Source of the DNA: Verrucomicrobiota bacterium
GTDB taxonomy: Bacteria; Verrucomicrobiota; Verrucomicrobiia; Chthoniobacterales; Xiphinematobacteraceae
Direction: 5' to 3'
NCBI GenBank assembly: GCA_003176035.1
Contig: PSRL01000151.1
Location: 1 to 8,162 of the forward strand
DNA length: 8,162 nt
The notes below the pieces were generated by a model. The model ran no database searches. It was not told where the DNA came from and saw nothing but the letters and a program-made list of their open reading frames with translations. A program made the translations under genes and the position numbers. The stretch's first letter is position 1. Each line of letters opens with the position of its first letter. This document shows positions 5,802 through 8,162 of the stretch, in pieces.

Positions 5802-7178
5802 CTAGATATGAATAGCAACGCCGTGGGAAGCTTCCGTGGCTTCTTTTACTGCTTCACTGAGGGTCGGGTGGGCATGAATAGTTGCGTTAATTTCATCGAA
5901 GGTTGCCTCAAGAGTAATTGCGAGGCCAAGTTCGGCGATTAACTCTGTTGCATCTGCGCCCAAGATGTGGGCCCCAAGCAATTCGCCATGCGGTTCCCCG
6001 AAAATGAGTTTTACAAAACCTTCGCTCTCTCCAACCGCAAGCGCTTTTCCACTGGCAAGGAAAGGAAATTTTCCGACTTTGAATTTGAGGCCTTTCTCTT
6101 TGGCGGCTCGTTCTGTGAGCCCCACGCTGGCAACTTGAGGATGGCAGTAGGTGCAACCCGGAAACACTGACACTTTTTTAGGTTTCCCAACTCCAAACAT
6201 TCCTTCCACAGCTTGAACGGCTTCGTAGCTAGCTACGTGGGCTAGCCAGGGTGGACCGATAATATCGCCAGCTCCATAGATTCCTTTTACATTGGTTTCG
6301 TATCGGTCATTCGTCTTGAGATAACCTCTTTGATCGAGATCGAATGGAATCCCTGAGGGCAGGAGAGGAGAGACCCCGATAGCCACTAAGGCTATGGGCG
6401 CTTCCAGAGTTTCGCTCGCTTTCCCGGAAACGGTGATCCTCACCCCATTCTCGTTTGCTTCGGATTTTTCCACTTTGGTGCCTGTAAGGAGTCGAATGCC
6501 CTGTTTGGTAAGGGATTTTTCCAAGGCGATGCTAATATCAGTATCCTCGACAGGGAGGATATTCGGCATCATCTCGACGACAGTCACTTTAGTGCCGAAT
6601 GTATTAAAGAAGTAGGCAAATTCGATTCCGATCGCTCCTGCGCCAATAATAATAATTTTCTTGGGCTGTTGCGCTAATACCATGGCCTGCTTACTTCCAA
6701 TCACAGTCTGATTGTTGAAAGCAAGGCCGGGCATCTCCCGGCTCACGACGCCGGTAGCAACCAGAAGTTTAGCGGCTTCCAAGGTTTGTTTTTTGCCATC
6801 TTTACCGGCGACTTCGACTGTGCCGGTTTTGGGTATGGAAGCCTCTCCCCGGATGTAATCGATCTTATTTTTTTTGAAAAGAAGCTCAATGCCGCCAGCC
6901 AATCTATCTGAGACTTTTCTACTGCGCCCGATAATCTTTTCCCAATCGAAGGAAAGATTTTCAAATTTCAGACCAAATTCTTGTCCGTGCGTGCAAAGCG
7001 TCTGATACAGTTCCGCATTGCGAAGGAGGGACTTTGTCGGGATGCAGCCCCAGTTGAGACAGGTGCCGCCAGCGCGGTCAGATTCAACGCAGGCAACTTT
7101 TTTGCCAAGTTGAGCAGCTCGAATCGCGCCGACATAGCCGGCAGGTCCTCCTCCAATAACAATAAGATCGTAAGCCAT
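5802..7178 (-). CDS. lpdA: Dihydrolipoyl dehydrogenase (E3)
   Basis: A 458-residue FAD-dependent disulfide oxidoreductase that reoxidises the dihydrolipoyl groups of 2-oxoacid dehydrogenase E2 and passes electrons to NAD+. Motifs in order: FAD-binding GGGPAG (residues 9-14); the redox-active disulfide in GGTCLNWGCIPTK, with C40 and C45; NAD-binding GAGAIG (179-184) followed by E202 at the end of strand two, which suits NAD over NADP; FAD-binding YGAGDIIG (301-308) with D305; and the dimer-interface catalytic pair H437 and E442 in HAHPTLSEA. Length fits the family. The start at 7176-7178 (MAYDLIVIGGGPAGY) was chosen because it puts the FAD motif at the usual distance from the N-terminus. A start at 7289 would add 37 residues that do not resemble this family and overlap the E2 gene. 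Only 19 pyrimidine-rich bases separate it from the E2 stop, with no Shine-Dalgarno, so translation is probably coupled to E2. Confidence 0.96.
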   Translation of the reverse strand: MAYDLIVIGGGPAGYVGAIRAAQLGKKVACVESDRAGGTCLNWGCIPTKSLLRNAELYQTLCTHGQEFGLKFENLSFDWEKIIGRSRKVSDRLAGGIELLFKKNKIDYIRGEASIPKTGTVEVAGKDGKKQTLEAAKLLVATGVVSREMPGLAFNNQTVIGSKQAMVLAQQPKKIIIIGAGAIGIEFAYFFNTFGTKVTVVEMMPNILPVEDTDISIALEKSLTKQGIRLLTGTKVEKSEANENGVRITVSGKASETLEAPIALVAIGVSPLLPSGIPFDLDQRGYLKTNDRYETNVKGIYGAGDIIGPPWLAHVASYEAVQAVEGMFGVGKPKKVSVFPGCTYCHPQVASVGLTERAAKEKGLKFKVGKFPFLASGKALAVGESEGFVKLIFGEPHGELLGAHILGADATELIAELGLAITLEATFDEINATIHAHPTLSEAVKEATEASHGVAIHI

Positions 7179-7197
7179 GTGGGAATGTGGGTTGGGG

Positions 7198-8162
7198 TTA
7201 GAAAAGTAATGATTCAGGTGTCTCGAGAAATTTGCGAATAGTGCCGAGAAATTCAGCTCCCACGGCGCCGTCAACGACTCGATGATCACAGCTTAATGAA
7301 ATAGCCATTCGGTGGCCTACGACGATTTGGTCTTGAGCATTTACCACTGGTTTTTTCACGAGGGCTCCAACGCCGAGAATTACCGATTGCGGAGGATTGA
7401 TGATCGCAAAAAAATTCTCGATGCCGTATGCTCCAAGGTTGGAAACCGTGAGCGTGCCGCCTTGATACTCATCAGGTTTGAGTTTTTTGTTGCGAGCGCG
7501 TCCGGCCAGGTCCTTGACTGCGGCGCTCATTTGACTGAGGGAGAGATGCTGCGCATCGCGGATCACCGGTGTGACAAGACCGTCTTCAATGGCAACGGCC
7601 ACGGCTAGGTTCACCGAATTGTATTGGATGATAGCCTTTTCGGTAAAGGCGGCATTCACTTTGGGCTGAGCGACGGCAGCGCGTGCCGTGGCAAATAAAA
7701 TGAAATCGTTGATGGTAATCTTTGGCCCGCCAGTGGTTTCCGCAATTTCGTTCAGCTGCTTGCGCACTTGCACAAGCTTGCCTGCATCGACCTCAATTTG
7801 GATATAGAAATGAGGGATTCTGGTTTTGCTTTCCAATAATCGGGATGCAATAGTCCGTCGCATCCCTGTCAATTCAATCTGGCTATGCGGGATGTCTGTA
7901 GGGACGGGGGTGGGCGGGGGGCCTGCTGTCACAGGAACAGCGGCGGTTGCGGCATTTACGGAGCCGGCTGTTTGTACATTGCGAACATCCCGAGCAACGA
8001 TGCGGCCACCAGGCCCGGTGCCCGAAATACGGGCAAGATCCACCTGCGACTGAGCAGCTATTTTTTTTGCCAATGGCGAAGCTTTGATTCGGGAGCCTGA
8101 GGGTGGTGGCGTGGAAGGAGCAGGTGCCGCCTGAGTTGGAGAGGGGGGGGGGGGAGGAGGGG
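7198..8162 (-). CDS. pdhC: Dihydrolipoyl acyltransferase (E2), pyruvate dehydrogenase type (5' end outside window)
   Basis: The visible 320 residues are the C-terminal part of a 2-oxoacid dehydrogenase E2, which transfers acyl groups (probably acetyl) from lipoyl-lysine to CoA and forms the complex core. In order: a proline/alanine-rich linker (visible residues 1-21); the peripheral E1/E3-binding domain SRIKASPLAKKIA...GTGPGGRIVARDV (about 22-59); a second Ala/Pro linker ending in PPPTPVPTD; and the catalytic domain from about residue 94 with SNLGAYGIENF (240-250) and the active-site DHRVVDG with H293 and D297. The lipoyl domain(s) lie beyond the right edge. The frame is open to the edge; an internal TTG at 8071-8073 falls inside the E3-binding domain and is not the start. 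Acetyltransferase is favoured over succinyl or branched-chain types because of the overall motif pattern and the adjacent E3, but this is inference. A 12-base G tract lies in the first linker and a G-quadruplex motif in the second. Confidence 0.93.
   Translation of the reverse strand, partial: PPPPPPSPTQAAPAPSTPPPSGSRIKASPLAKKIAAQSQVDLARISGTGPGGRIVARDVRNVQTAGSVNAATAAVPVTAGPPPTPVPTDIPHSQIELTGMRRTIASRLLESKTRIPHFYIQIEVDAGKLVQVRKQLNEIAETTGGPKITINDFILFATARAAVAQPKVNAAFTEKAIIQYNSVNLAVAVAIEDGLVTPVIRDAQHLSLSQMSAAVKDLAGRARNKKLKPDEYQGGTLTVSNLGAYGIENFFAIINPPQSVILGVGALVKKPVVNAQDQIVVGHRMAISLSCDHRVVDGAVGAEFLGTIRKFLETPESLLF
7901..7921 (+). other. G-quadruplex-type motif within pdhC (template strand)
   Basis: Four G tracts lie within 21 bases on the plus strand: GGG (7901-7903), GGGGG (7906-7910), GGG (7912-7914) and GGGGGG (7916-7921), with spacers of 2, 1 and 1 bases. 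This meets the usual definition of an intramolecular quadruplex with short loops. It encodes the Pro-rich linker between the E3-binding and catalytic domains and lies on the template strand of the gene. The motif is a fact of the sequence; folding and effect are not shown. Confidence 0.6.
8143..8154. repeat. 12-base G homopolymer in the pdhC linker
   Basis: An uninterrupted run of 12 G on the plus strand (12 C in the coding strand) encodes four prolines in the linker before the E3-binding domain; the visible flanking codons (8155-8160) add two more. Runs of this length are prone to slipped-strand length change, and any change not a multiple of three would shift the frame ahead of the binding and catalytic domains. 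It sits 8 bases from the window edge, so a sequencing length error is also possible. Confidence 0.8.

Noticed and set aside
7179..7289. A 37-residue N-terminal extension of dihydrolipoyl dehydrogenase
   Set aside because: It overlaps the end of the E2 gene, its residues do not look like this family, and the MAYDLIVIGGGPAGY start at 7178 fits the family exactly.
8071..8073. TTG as the start of the E2 gene
   Set aside because: The frame continues upstream through SRIKASP, which is the beginning of the E3-binding domain, and through a proline-rich linker to the window edge; the TTG is an internal leucine codon.

Overview
The window looks like a stretch of bacterial chromosome with moderate G+C content and core metabolic and housekeeping genes. 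There are no rRNA or tRNA genes, CRISPR repeats, transposases or phage genes that I can recognise. Six of the seven genes lie on the minus strand. One gene, cut by the left edge, lies on the plus strand and converges on them. The lineage cannot be fixed from sequence alone. The pyruvate dehydrogenase E2/E3 pair, the SDR-DUF2867 protein beside a class I photolyase, and starts without a Shine-Dalgarno sequence would suit a Gram-negative of the PVC group (for example Verrucomicrobia or Chlamydiae relatives), but that is a low-confidence inference.

Layout, left to right: (1) 1-795, plus strand, the C-terminal half of an NAD(P)-dependent aldehyde dehydrogenase. (2) 796-1102, a convergent intergenic gap with an AT-rich imperfect palindrome and a short open frame without a good start. 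(3) 1103-2611, minus, a class I CPD photolyase with an intact tryptophan electron-transfer chain. (4) 2665-4140, minus, an NAD(P)-binding SDR fused to a DUF2867 domain, 53 nt upstream of the photolyase and probably co-transcribed with it. (5) 4141-4260, an intergenic region with strong dyad symmetries; one of them pairs with the SDR start codon. (6) 4261-4923 and 4927-5583, minus, two tandem paralogous small glycosyltransferase-like proteins (GT34/GMA12-MNN10 type) 3 nt apart; the upstream copy has lost the DxD motif. (7) 5584-5801, an intergenic region with three hairpins. (8) 5802-7178, minus, dihydrolipoyl dehydrogenase (E3), and (9) 7198-8162, minus, pyruvate dehydrogenase-type dihydrolipoyl acyltransferase (E2), cut by the right edge.

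How the genes work together: E2 and E3 form the distal end of a 2-oxoacid (most likely pyruvate) dehydrogenase operon, whose E1 genes should lie beyond the right edge. The two glycosyltransferase-like genes form a second unit and the SDR-photolyase pair a third. The three units are separated by 218 and 120 nt gaps with candidate control structures. I found no clearly new multi-gene system. The points most worth a second look are the glycosyltransferase pair with one copy lacking key motifs, the hairpin enclosing the SDR start codon, the 12-base G tract and G-quadruplex motif in the E2 linkers, and the lack of Shine-Dalgarno sequences.
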